Assembly: GCA_017617065.1 (NCBI GenBank)
Contig: JAFZWP010000004.1
Span: forward strand, 62,001 to 126,000
Length of the DNA: 64,000 nucleotides
Reading direction: 5' to 3'
DNA from: Bacilli bacterium
Lineage (GTDB): Bacteria > Bacillota_I > Bacilli_A > ML615J-28 > CAG-698
Shown: positions 7,684 to 16,303 of the stretch, piece by piece
Position numbering within the stretch: position 1 is the first letter of the stretch
How the letters are laid out: every line of letters starts with the position of its first letter
Made by a program: the position numbers and the translations under genes
The notes under the pieces: generated by a model
Told to the model about the DNA's origin: nothing
The model's input: the letters and a program-made list of their open reading frames with translations, nothing else
Database searches by the model: none

Positions 7684-8889
7684 ATGCAAACAAATTATCG
7701 TATTATTTTTCATATCGACTTAAATTGCTTCTTTGCCGCATGCGAAGTTTTAGAAAACCCTAAACTAAAAGGCAAACCAATTGTAGTATGTCATAAAGAT
7801 CCTCTTAAAAGAGGAATTATTTTAACTGCTTCATATGAAGCTAGACGTTATGGCATTTATACAACGATGTTATTAAATGAAGCGATAATTTTATGCCCTG
7901 GTCTTACGGTAGTGGAACCTAATTATGATTATTATAAAAAGTATTCATATAAGTTCTTTGAATATCTATATTCAATTACACCTAAAGTAGAACCAATGAG
8001 TATCGATGAAGGCTTCCTCGATATGACTGAAGTGGTAAAAGAAAATGCATATGAATACGCTAAGATGATGCAAGATCATATTCTAAATGTCATTGGACTA
8101 CCTTGTAGTATTGGTATAGGACCTAATAAGTTTTTAGCAAAAATGGCTTCAGATATGAAAAAGCCACTAGGAATTACTATTTTACGTAAAAGAGATATTC
8201 CTAATATGATGTGGCCGCTACCTGTTAAAGATTTATTTGGGGTTGGTAAGAAGACTTGTGCTAGACTTGAGCCACTTGGCATTAAAACCATTGGTGATCT
8301 AGCCACATTTGATAAAGATAAATTAAAAGAAGTAGTCGGCCCAGCAATGGTCGAATATATAAATGAAAGATGTTATGGCATTGATAATTCGAAAGTAGAA
8401 TATGAAAATTTAGATGATGTATCATCGATTAGTAATGAAACTACGTTTAAAATATCGATGACTAATATCAAGTTTATTAAAGATAGTCTTAAACTATTAT
8501 CTAATCAAGTATCAGCTAGACTAATTAGGCATAAAATGGCAGCGCAAACTGTTGGCATTAAAATTAAGTTTAGTAATTTCACAACTATCTCTAGAAGTAG
8601 AGCAGTATCAAAACCGATAAATGATTCAATGGATTTATGGGATGTAGTTAGTGATTTATTTGATGATTTTTATGATGGGTATAGTGAAATTAGATTAGTT
8701 GGTGTATTTGCTAATAGATTAATCGATCAAGAGAATTCTATTAGACAATATACAATCTTTGATAATTTTGATGAGATAGAAAAAGAGCAAAAAGTAAACA
8801 AGTTAGTAAAACTTTTAAATAAAGAATATGGCGATAATACCATTAATATTGGTATAAAAGGTGATGACAATGGAAGAAAACGTAATTAA
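7684..8889 (+). CDS. dinB: DNA polymerase IV (Y family)
   Basis: A 401-residue error-prone translesion polymerase. The catalytic carboxylates are in FHIDLNCFFAACEV near the N-terminus and in SIDEGFLDMTE at about residue 104. The helix-hairpin-helix-like segment (VKDLFGVGKKTCARLEPLGI) and the C-terminal little finger follow, in the usual order and length. TATAAT at 7669-7674 is followed by AGGTG and the ATG, so the leader is very short. It overlaps the start of the next gene by about 20 bp, forming an operon with the S1 protein, a membrane protein and an aldehyde dehydrogenase. Confidence 0.95.
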   Translation: MQTNYRIIFHIDLNCFFAACEVLENPKLKGKPIVVCHKDPLKRGIILTASYEARRYGIYTTMLLNEAIILCPGLTVVEPNYDYYKKYSYKFFEYLYSITPKVEPMSIDEGFLDMTEVVKENAYEYAKMMQDHILNVIGLPCSIGIGPNKFLAKMASDMKKPLGITILRKRDIPNMMWPLPVKDLFGVGKKTCARLEPLGIKTIGDLATFDKDKLKEVVGPAMVEYINERCYGIDNSKVEYENLDDVSSISNETTFKISMTNIKFIKDSLKLLSNQVSARLIRHKMAAQTVGIKIKFSNFTTISRSRAVSKPINDSMDLWDVVSDLFDDFYDGYSEIRLVGVFANRLIDQENSIRQYTIFDNFDEIEKEQKVNKLVKLLNKEYGDNTINIGIKGDDNGRKRN

Positions 8890-9730
8890 TTATGATTTAA
8901 TAGGTAAAATTTCTAGCTTTAGAGTATTAAGAGAGACTAATTTAGGTTATATCTTAGAAGATATCGATGGCAATGAATATTTTCTTCATCACAATGAGTG
9001 TGATGGTAAACACCTTCATTTTAATGATGAAGTAGATGCTTTTTTATATGTAGATAAACTAAAAAGAGTAGCTGCCACTTTATATAAACCACTTGTAACT
9101 ACTAAAAAAGCAGCTTTTTGTGAAGTAGTAGGTAAAAGTGATTCTGGTGTATATGTTAATATTGGTATTAGTAAAGATATATTATTCTCTAAAGATTCGT
9201 ATGTAGAGAAGTACGAACCAAATGTTGGTAGCCTACTTTTGGGGAATTTAAAATATAGAGCTCATAATTTATATTTTAGATTATTAAATAAAGATGAAAT
9301 TATTGTTTTAAATAAAGGTGATAAATTAATCGAAGGTAATAAATACCTAGCTTATGTATATAGAATAACTGATAGTGGTGTCAATTTTGTAACTAAAGAT
9401 TATAATGTTATCTTTGTTCATAAATCTAATTTAAGATCTAGACCAAAACTAGGGGAAGCCATGGAAGTTAAAATCACTAAAGTTAATGAAACAGATTACA
9501 CTGGTACAACTATTGAACAAAAAGAATTAGAAAGATTAAGTGATGCCGATATTATTCTTAATTTTCTAAAAGAACATAATGGTGTAATGAATTATGGCGA
9601 TAAAACTGATGCGATTGTTATCGATCATGTCTTTAAAATGAGTAAATCTGCATTTAAAAGAGCTTTAGGTAAACTATATAAAGATGATTTAGTCATCATA
9701 GAAGATAAAAAGACTATTCTAAAGAGATAA
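8870..9730 (+). CDS. S1-domain RNA-binding protein, CvfB/YitL family
   Basis: A 286-residue protein. The ATG at 8870 is chosen because AAAAGGTG lies six bases upstream; an earlier GTG at 8861 is inside that site. It has several beta-rich S1-like segments (ISSFRVLRETNLGYILED at the N-terminus, CEVVGKSDSGVYVNIGI at about 85-105) and a C-terminal winged helix (VFKMSKSAFKRALGKLYKDD), which is the CvfB layout. In Staphylococcus CvfB affects virulence gene expression through RNA binding; the role here is probably general RNA metabolism. It overlaps dinB. Confidence 0.85.
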   Translation: MEENVINYDLIGKISSFRVLRETNLGYILEDIDGNEYFLHHNECDGKHLHFNDEVDAFLYVDKLKRVAATLYKPLVTTKKAAFCEVVGKSDSGVYVNIGISKDILFSKDSYVEKYEPNVGSLLLGNLKYRAHNLYFRLLNKDEIIVLNKGDKLIEGNKYLAYVYRITDSGVNFVTKDYNVIFVHKSNLRSRPKLGEAMEVKITKVNETDYTGTTIEQKELERLSDADIILNFLKEHNGVMNYGDKTDAIVIDHVFKMSKSAFKRALGKLYKDDLVIIEDKKTILKR

Positions 9731-9734
9731 AATC

Positions 9735-10415
9735 ATGGAAAAGAAACATAATTTATTTATTAGAATACTAATTGGAATTTATAAATCTATAGCTAAGATT
9801 TGCAAAGCTATTTATTATTTCTTTTATTCAATTAGGTATTTATTCTATATCCCAGGCTTAACTATCGCTTCCGGCATTATTGGTTTCTTTGTGGTGGCAT
9901 TACTTGATACTCTAATTAAGATAATCTTACCAACAAGACTTGATACTGGCTTTATTGAAACATTCTTTATCGCAACTGTATTTGTAGCTATGCAAGTATA
10001 TATCTTTAGAAGAAAGATGAATGAAGATTTATTATATAACTGGAAGAAAGCTTTAATCTTAACATTCATTCCCGTAATCTTTTGTATAGCAGCTTGTTAT
10101 TTTTTGAATCTAGAAGACTTTTCTAAAGAAGGATTTAAAGCATTATTTAGTTATGATTTATATCCACCTGAAGCATTTGATGAGATTTATATAATATTAT
10201 TACCTTTCTTTGCTCCGCATTTATGGTTAGGTTGCTTAACTGGAGAATTTTGGATATCAAGTATGATATGTACATTTATAAATGTTAGCGTAGCTTGGGG
10301 AATTTGTCTTGCTATTGGAATATCAAGAGATAGATTTGCTAATACTAATTTGGAAACTATAGATAAAGAAAAAGAGATAATAAAAGAAGATGAGGACTAT
10401 AATGGATTATATTGA
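9735..10415 (+). CDS. membrane protein of unknown function
   Basis: A 226-residue protein with about five hydrophobic segments, aromatic-rich near the N-terminus (IYYFFYSIRYLFYIP), and a charged tail (DKEKEIIKEDEDYN). It starts 4 bp after the S1 protein gene and overlaps the aldehyde dehydrogenase start. Its stop is TGA, one of the cases showing that TGA is a stop codon here. No family recognised. Confidence 0.72.
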   Translation: MEKKHNLFIRILIGIYKSIAKICKAIYYFFYSIRYLFYIPGLTIASGIIGFFVVALLDTLIKIILPTRLDTGFIETFFIATVFVAMQVYIFRRKMNEDLLYNWKKALILTFIPVIFCIAACYFLNLEDFSKEGFKALFSYDLYPPEAFDEIYIILLPFFAPHLWLGCLTGEFWISSMICTFINVSVAWGICLAIGISRDRFANTNLETIDKEKEIIKEDEDYNGLY

Positions 10416-11763
10416 TAAACTTAGATCTTTCTTTTATAGTGGTAAAACACTTGATTATAAATATCGAATTGATGCTTTAAAGAAATTAAAACATTCATTA
10501 TTTGTTAATAAAGATAAATTAGCTAAAGCATTCATGGAAGATTTAAATAAATGTGAATTTGATTTTATATCTTGTGAATTTTCAATGGTAATTGGTGAGA
10601 TTAATTATTTTTTAAAGCATTTAAAGAAATTAATGGCTCCACATAAAGTATCTACATCAATTGTAAATTTCCCTTCGCACGGCCTAATTTATCCTGAACC
10701 TTATGGAGTATGTTTAATCATGGCGCCATGGAATTATCCTTTGCAACTTGCCCTAAGTCCGTTAGTAGCAAGCATTGCATCAGGAAATGTAAGTGTTGTT
10801 AAACCATCAAATTACTGCCCTAATGTATCTAATGCTATAAAAGAAGTTTTAGATGTATTTAATGATGATTATATTTATACTGTCCTTGGTGGAAGAGATA
10901 AAAATACTGAATTATTAGAACAAAGATTTGATTTTATATTCTTTACTGGTGGAGATAGGGTAGGTAGGCTTGTTATGGAAAAAGCTAGCCATAACTTAAC
11001 TCCTGTTGTTTTAGAACTTGGTGGAAAATCACCAGTAATTGTATGTAAAGATACAAATATTGATATGGCAGCTAAAAGAATTACATGGGGCAAGTATTTA
11101 AATGCAGGCCAAACTTGTGTAGCACCAGATCATATTTATGTGGATGAAGAGATAAAAGATGCTTTTATTGAGAAAGTTAAGCATTACATCAATGAATTCT
11201 ATTATGTAGATGGAAAGATTACACCTGACTTTACGCATATTGTTAATGAGAAACATGTGGAAAGATTAAAAGGATTAATTGACTCATCTAAAGTAGTAAT
11301 GGGTGGCAAAATTGAAGGAAGGTTAATCGAACCAATCATTATGGATAATGTAGATTATAATGATGCCATAATGGGAGAAGAAATATTTGGTCCAATTATG
11401 CCAATAATTTCATTTAATGATATAAATAAAGTAATTGATCATATTAAAAAAGCTGAAAAGCCACTTGCTTTATATCTGTTTACTTTTGATAAAGATATTC
11501 AAAATAAAGTAATGAGAGAATGTTCATTTGGTGGAGGTTGCATCAATGATTGCATCATGCACCTAACAAATGAAAAACTACCATTTGGCGGTGTTGGTAG
11601 AAGTGGAATGGGCGCATATCATGGCAAGAAATCATTTGTTGCTTTTAGCCATGAAAAGAGCGTTTTAGTTAAAGGCAAAAAAGAAATTAATCTAAAATAT
11701 CCACCATACACTGATAAAAAACTTAAGACTGTAAAATCATTTACAGGTTCAAATAAAGAATAA
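10402..11763 (+). CDS. aldehyde dehydrogenase, class 3 type
   Basis: A 453-residue NAD(P)-dependent aldehyde dehydrogenase that oxidises aldehydes to acids. The start at 10402 follows TGAGGA; an upstream in-frame ATG at 10390 lacks a site. Visible motifs are APWNYPLQLALSP (N-terminal cofactor region), VVKPSNYCPN, FTGGDRVG, the catalytic Glu in LELGGKSP, and the catalytic Cys in GQTCVAPD. Length and the missing N-terminal extension fit the ALDH3 family (fatty, coniferyl or similar aldehydes). No C-terminal membrane anchor is evident. Last gene of the dinB operon, followed by a terminator. Confidence 0.92.
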   Translation: MDYIDKLRSFFYSGKTLDYKYRIDALKKLKHSLFVNKDKLAKAFMEDLNKCEFDFISCEFSMVIGEINYFLKHLKKLMAPHKVSTSIVNFPSHGLIYPEPYGVCLIMAPWNYPLQLALSPLVASIASGNVSVVKPSNYCPNVSNAIKEVLDVFNDDYIYTVLGGRDKNTELLEQRFDFIFFTGGDRVGRLVMEKASHNLTPVVLELGGKSPVIVCKDTNIDMAAKRITWGKYLNAGQTCVAPDHIYVDEEIKDAFIEKVKHYINEFYYVDGKITPDFTHIVNEKHVERLKGLIDSSKVVMGGKIEGRLIEPIIMDNVDYNDAIMGEEIFGPIMPIISFNDINKVIDHIKKAEKPLALYLFTFDKDIQNKVMRECSFGGGCINDCIMHLTNEKLPFGGVGRSGMGAYHGKKSFVAFSHEKSVLVKGKKEINLKYPPYTDKKLKTVKSFTGSNKE

Positions 11764-11766
11764 AAT

Positions 11767-11790
11767 AAGCCTCTTGTAAAAGAGGCTTTT
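11767..11790 (+). terminator. intrinsic terminator of the dinB-aldehyde dehydrogenase operon
   Basis: AAGCCTCTT (11767-11775) and AAGAGGCTT (11780-11788) pair around a GTAA loop, followed by Ts. Confidence 0.88.
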
Positions 11791-11864
11791 ACATTAATAA
11801 ATCAATATAACTGTTAGCAGTTATAAAAAATATCTTAAGATAAAGTGCTATAAATTTTTACTGG

Positions 11865-11893
11865 TTGACTATGTTAATAAAAATGAGTATAAT
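11865..11893 (+). promoter_or_regulatory. hisS: promoter of the hisS T-box operon
   Basis: -35 TTGACT (11865-11870), 17-bp spacer, -10 TATAAT (11888-11893). Transcription should start near 11900, just before the T-box leader. Confidence 0.88.
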
Positions 11894-11899
11894 GGGTAT

Positions 11900-12139
11900 A
11901 GTTAAATAGCCGATTAAGCAGGATGAAGATAATTTATTTATGCAGAGAGTAAGTGGTTGGTGCAAACTTATTATTTAAATTATTATTCCGACACCTGAAT
12001 AGGTCTTTTATAAGCGTGTAGTTTGCGTTAAAAACAAAAGAAGCGAAAAACATATTTATATGTTTTTAATTAAGGTGGCACCGCTGGATAATTATCTAGT
12101 CCTTAAGAATTGTAATGATTCTTATGGGCTTTTTTTAAT
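11900..12139 (+). promoter_or_regulatory. T-box riboswitch upstream of hisS-aspS
   Basis: An RNA leader that senses uncharged tRNA. The AGAGAG element lies at about 11943-11948. The specifier region GACAC at 11990-11994 contains overlapping GAC (Asp) and CAC (His). The conserved T-box AAGGTGGCACCGC lies at 12072-12084, and a terminator hairpin ends in a run of seven Ts at about 12130-12136. When uncharged tRNA binds, its 3' end pairs with TGGC and the antiterminator forms. hisS with aspS downstream fits either amino acid; see the finding on dual or Asp specificity. Confidence 0.92.
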
Positions 12140-12150
12140 AGGAGGATAAT

Positions 12151-13407
12151 ATGGGATATCAAAAAGTAAAAGGAACTCAAGACTTCATTGGCTTAGATGC
12201 ACAAAAAATGCGTCTAATTCAAGACAAGATGGCTAATGTTGCTAGATGTTATGGTTTTGAAGAGATTGTTACACCAATTATGGAAAATACTGAAGTATTT
12301 GTTAAGAGTGTAGGCGAAACTACTGACGTAGTTACTAAAGAAATGTATACATTCTTAGATAAAGGTGGACGTAGCATTACTCTAAGACCAGAAGGAACTG
12401 CAGCTATTGCGAGAAGTTATTTAGAAAATAAAATGTATGGAGAAGCAGGGATCAAGAAATTATATTACGTTGGTCCAATGTTTCGTTATGAGCGTCAACA
12501 AGCAGGTAGATACCGTCAATTCAACCAATTTGGGGTTGAAGTATATGGTAAAGCCGGAGCAATGTTAGATGCTGATTTGATTGCATTCGGATATTATTTA
12601 TGTAAATCTTTAGGTATTCAAAATATTTCTTTAAAAATTAATTCAATTGGCGATAGCTCGTCTCGTAACAATTATTCTAAAGCTTTAAAAGAATATTTTG
12701 GCGGATATATTGATACATTCTGCGAAGATTGTAAAAAAAGGATTAATGCTAATCCTTTAAGAATCTTAGATTGTAAAGTTGATGCGGGTAGAGATGAAAT
12801 CCTAAATGCACCAAAACTATCAAGTTTTTTAAATCAAGAATCAATTGATTACTTTAATGATGTAAAGAAATATTTAGATAATCTAGGTATACCTTATGTA
12901 GTAGATGAAAACTTAGTTAGAGGACTAGATTATTACACTGATACTGTTTTTGAGTGCATTATTAATTCTGATGATGAATTAAATGGCTTAGCAGTTGTCG
13001 GCGGTGGAAGATACGCTAATATGCTATACGATATGGGAAAAGTAGATGTTCCTGGTATTGGCTTTGCCATTGGACTAGAGCGAGTAAAACTTTTAATGGA
13101 AAAAGAAGGATTATTTAATAATCTAGATAACTCTACAGATCTATTCATTATGGGCTTAGATGAAGAATCAAAAGTTGTTGCTTTAAACCTTGCTAATAAG
13201 CTTAGAAATTTAGGTGTAAAAACAGAACTTGATTATGCATCAATGTCTATGAAGAGCCAGTTTAAGACAGCAGCAAGATTAAATGCGAAATATATAGCAA
13301 TAATTGGTGAAGAAGAACGCCTTGCTAAAAAAGTAAATTTAAAGAATACATTAACAAAAGAACAAATTACAATAAGTCAAGATGACTTAATTAAATATAT
13401 TAAATAG
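12151..13407 (+). CDS. hisS: histidyl-tRNA synthetase
   Basis: A 418-residue class II synthetase that charges tRNA-His. Visible features are GTQDFIGLDAQKM at the N-terminus, RPEGTAAIAR, motif 2 (GPMFRYERQQAGRYRQFNQF), the histidine-specific LVRGLDYYTDTVFE, motif 3 (GIGFAIGLERV) and a C-terminal anticodon-binding domain from about residue 325. Length is normal. AGGAGG lies just before the ATG. Regulated by the upstream T-box and co-transcribed with aspS 10 bp downstream. Confidence 0.97.
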   Translation: MGYQKVKGTQDFIGLDAQKMRLIQDKMANVARCYGFEEIVTPIMENTEVFVKSVGETTDVVTKEMYTFLDKGGRSITLRPEGTAAIARSYLENKMYGEAGIKKLYYVGPMFRYERQQAGRYRQFNQFGVEVYGKAGAMLDADLIAFGYYLCKSLGIQNISLKINSIGDSSSRNNYSKALKEYFGGYIDTFCEDCKKRINANPLRILDCKVDAGRDEILNAPKLSSFLNQESIDYFNDVKKYLDNLGIPYVVDENLVRGLDYYTDTVFECIINSDDELNGLAVVGGGRYANMLYDMGKVDVPGIGFAIGLERVKLLMEKEGLFNNLDNSTDLFIMGLDEESKVVALNLANKLRNLGVKTELDYASMSMKSQFKTAARLNAKYIAIIGEEERLAKKVNLKNTLTKEQITISQDDLIKYIK

Positions 13408-13417
13408 AGGTATAGTT

Positions 13418-15157
13418 ATGAGAACACATACTAATGGAGAACTAAGAATTAGTGATATTGAAAAAGTTGTAGTTTTATGTGGATGGGTGGCTAAAAGTCG
13501 TAATCTAGGTAGTTTAATCTTTGTAGATTTGAGAGATAGATACGGAATTACCCAAATTGCTGCTAAAGCAGGAACAGCTGCATATGATGTTTTAAATACA
13601 GTTGGTAATGAATATGTATTAAAAGTAAAAGGTAGAGTAATTGAAAGAGAATCTAAAAACCCTAACCTTCCTACTGGTGATATTGAAGTTGAAGCTAGCG
13701 TTGTAGAAATATTATCTAAAGCAGCTCAACCGCCAATGATTGTAGCTGATAAGACTGATGCGCTTGAAGATTTTAGAATGAAATATCGTTATTTAGATTT
13801 AAGAAGACCTTGTATGCAATCTAATTTAATCTTAAGACATGATATTACTAAAGCAGTTAGAAGATATTTTGACGATTTGAATTTTGTAGACGTTGAAACA
13901 CCAGCATTTGGTAAATCTACACCTGAAGGTGCTAGAGACTATTTAGTACCATCACGTGTTCATCCTGGTAAGTTTTATGCTTTACCTCAATCACCTCAAC
14001 TATATAAACAATTATTAATGGTTGCGGGAATGGATAGATATTATCAAATCGCTAAATGTTTTAGAGATGAAGACTTAAGAGCTGACCGTCAAATGGAATT
14101 TACCCAAATTGACGTAGAAATGAGTTTCATCGATGAAGAAGATATCTATAGCTTAATGGAAGGTATGTTTAAAAAAATATTCAAAGATGTTATGAATATT
14201 GATCTAGTAACACCTTTTAGAAGAATTAGATTTGATGATTCGATGGCATTATATGGTAATGATAAACCAGATTTAAGATTTGGATTAGAATTAAAAGATA
14301 TAACTAGTATTGCTAAAGATATGAATTTTGTAGTATTTGATAATGCAATTAGCGATGGTGGCATCGTTAAATGCGTTATAGCACCAAATGCTAGCAAATA
14401 TTCTCGCAAAGATATCGATAAATTAACTGAAGACATTAAGAAATTTAAAGCAAAAGGATTAGCTTGGTTTAAATTTGATGGTGAGGCAGTTAACGGAAGC
14501 ATTGCTAAGTTTATTACTCCAGAAATTCTTGCTAAATTTAAAGAATTAGGTTTAGAAAAAGACAACCTAGTATTAATCGTAGCTGATAAAAAGAATGTAG
14601 TTAATGCATCTTTATCATATTTAAGAAACTTCTTAGGCAAAGACTTAGGTTTAATTGATGAGAATAGATATGAATTCACTTGGATTACAGATTGGCCAAG
14701 TTTTGAATGGGATGAAGAAGAAAATAGATGGGTTGCTGCTCATCATCCATTTACAATGCCAAAAGATGAGTGTGTAGCAAAACTTTTAACAAAACCAGAA
14801 GAATGTTATTCTAAATGCTATGATATCGTATTAAACGGATACGAACTAGGTAGTGGATCTATAAGAATTCATAATCAAGATGTTCAAGAAACAATGTTTA
14901 AAGCTATCGGTTTAACTGAAGAAGAAATCAAGGCTAAATTTGGATTCTTCGTTGAAGGTCTAAAATATGGTACACCTCCTCATGGTGGAATTGCTGTTGG
15001 TCTAGATAGACTAGCCATGTTACTAACTCATTCGCAATCTCTAAGAGAAGTAATAGCATTTCCTAAGAGTGCTAATGCAATTTGTCCAATGAGTGAAGCA
15101 CCAAGTGCAGTTGATGAACGTCAATTAAAAGAATTAAAGATTCATTTTGATAAATAA
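13418..15157 (+). CDS. aspS: aspartyl-tRNA synthetase, bacterial type
   Basis: A 579-residue class IIb synthetase that charges tRNA-Asp. It has an N-terminal OB-fold anticodon domain (residues 1-105, LCGWVAKSRNLGSLIFVDLRD), the catalytic core with YRYLDLRRP, PQSPQLYKQLLMVAGMDRYY and FRDEDLRADRQMEFTQ, a GAD-type insertion domain at about 280-410, and motif 3 GGIAVGLDRLAMLL. The GAD insertion and length mark the bacterial form. Whether it also charges tRNA-Asn cannot be told by eye. Same T-box operon as hisS. Confidence 0.97.
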   Translation: MRTHTNGELRISDIEKVVVLCGWVAKSRNLGSLIFVDLRDRYGITQIAAKAGTAAYDVLNTVGNEYVLKVKGRVIERESKNPNLPTGDIEVEASVVEILSKAAQPPMIVADKTDALEDFRMKYRYLDLRRPCMQSNLILRHDITKAVRRYFDDLNFVDVETPAFGKSTPEGARDYLVPSRVHPGKFYALPQSPQLYKQLLMVAGMDRYYQIAKCFRDEDLRADRQMEFTQIDVEMSFIDEEDIYSLMEGMFKKIFKDVMNIDLVTPFRRIRFDDSMALYGNDKPDLRFGLELKDITSIAKDMNFVVFDNAISDGGIVKCVIAPNASKYSRKDIDKLTEDIKKFKAKGLAWFKFDGEAVNGSIAKFITPEILAKFKELGLEKDNLVLIVADKKNVVNASLSYLRNFLGKDLGLIDENRYEFTWITDWPSFEWDEEENRWVAAHHPFTMPKDECVAKLLTKPEECYSKCYDIVLNGYELGSGSIRIHNQDVQETMFKAIGLTEEEIKAKFGFFVEGLKYGTPPHGGIAVGLDRLAMLLTHSQSLREVIAFPKSANAICPMSEAPSAVDERQLKELKIHFDK

Positions 15158-15158
15158 T

Positions 15159-15815
15159 ATGTCTAAATTTGAACGTTTAATTCCATTGTTTGGAGAAAGT
15201 GGTTTAGAAAAGTTATCTAAATCAACTGTATGCGTAGTAGGACTTGGCGGAGTTGGAGGCGATGCTTGCCTCGCTTTAGCAAGATCCGGCATTGGTAGTC
15301 TCATAATTTGCGACTACGATACTGTCGAAGAGACAAATATCAACCGCCAAGTAGTAGCTAACGTGAATTCAATTGGATTATATAAAACAGATGTTTTAGA
15401 ACAAATGATTAAAGATATTAATCCAGATTGTAACGTTATAAAATTAACTAAAAAAGTAGATGAAGAAATATTTGATTTACAATTTGATTTTTTAATTGAT
15501 GCAATTGATGATTTGCCTTCTAAAATAGATTTAATTAAAAAATGTTTAGATTTAAATATTAAATTTATTAGTTCAATGGGGGCTGCTAAAAAGATTGATC
15601 CATCAAAAGTATCTGTTACTAAATTATCAAAAACTGCTTATGATCCAGTAGCAAAAGTAATAAGAAATAAACTTAGAGGATTTGATTTTCCAGTTGTATC
15701 TTCAATAGAAACTCCAGTTTGTGAAGAACTTGGATCATATATGGTGGTTGTAAATACATTTTCTCTTCAACTAGCTGATTATTGTATTAAATATTTACTA
15801 AATAAAGGAGAATAA
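15159..15815 (+). CDS. tcdA: tRNA threonylcarbamoyladenosine dehydratase-like, ThiF/E1 superfamily
   Basis: A 218-residue ATP-dependent enzyme expected to cyclise t6A37 of tRNAs to ct6A. It has the nucleotide-binding loop GLGGVGGDACLALARSGIG, CDYDTVEETNINRQ and the DAIDDLPSK segment, which match the TcdA (YgdL/CsdL) group more than the MoeB or ThiF group; no CxxC zinc pairs are seen. The ATG at 15159 lies 1 bp after the aspS stop, with no clear ribosome site, so translation probably depends on re-initiation from aspS. Slightly shorter than E. coli TcdA. Confidence 0.88.
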   Translation: MSKFERLIPLFGESGLEKLSKSTVCVVGLGGVGGDACLALARSGIGSLIICDYDTVEETNINRQVVANVNSIGLYKTDVLEQMIKDINPDCNVIKLTKKVDEEIFDLQFDFLIDAIDDLPSKIDLIKKCLDLNIKFISSMGAAKKIDPSKVSVTKLSKTAYDPVAKVIRNKLRGFDFPVVSSIETPVCEELGSYMVVVNTFSLQLADYCIKYLLNKGE

Positions 15816-15816
15816 T

Positions 15817-16296
15817 ATGCCTACTCAAGCACGTAAAGATTATATTAGTTGGGATCAATATTTTATGGGAGTTGCATTACTATCTGCTAAGCGTTCTAAA
15901 GATCCTAACACTCAAGTTGGTGCATGTATCGTAAATGCAAAAAATAGAATTGTTGGGATTGGATATAATGGCTTTCCTTATGGATGCTCTGATGAAGAAT
16001 TTCCATGGGCTAATAAAGAAGAAGATTTCTTAGATAACAAATATCCATACGTTGTTCACGCAGAACCTAATGCAATTTTAAATGCTAATGCGTCACTAGA
16101 TGGTTGCAAATTATATGTTAGCCTGTTCCCATGTAATGAATGTGCTAAACTAATCATTCAAAGTGGAATTAAAGAAATTGTTTATATGGATGATAAATAT
16201 AATGGTACACCATCTGATATCGCATCTAAAAAGATGTTAGATGCAGCTGGTATTAAATACCGTAAGATTGAAAAAGTGGAAATAACTATAAAGTAG
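15817..16296 (+). CDS. comEB: deoxycytidylate (dCMP) deaminase
   Basis: A 159-residue zinc deaminase converting dCMP to dUMP, which feeds dTMP synthesis. The zinc motif is HAEPNAILN with the catalytic Glu, and PCNECAKLIIQ with the two Cys ligands. The N-terminus SWDQYFMGVALLSAKRSKDPNTQVGACIV-like block (residues about 10-35) and NGFPYGCSD fit dCMP deaminase and not cytidine or tRNA deaminase. It is preceded by AAGGAG and follows tcdA by 1 bp. Confidence 0.94.
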   Translation: MPTQARKDYISWDQYFMGVALLSAKRSKDPNTQVGACIVNAKNRIVGIGYNGFPYGCSDEEFPWANKEEDFLDNKYPYVVHAEPNAILNANASLDGCKLYVSLFPCNECAKLIIQSGIKEIVYMDDKYNGTPSDIASKKMLDAAGIKYRKIEKVEITIK

Positions 16297-16303
16297 GATA
16301 ATA

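Noticed and set aside
14146..14679. Minus-strand frame of 177 codons
   Set aside because: Lies fully inside aspS, has no ribosome site and no recognisable domain.
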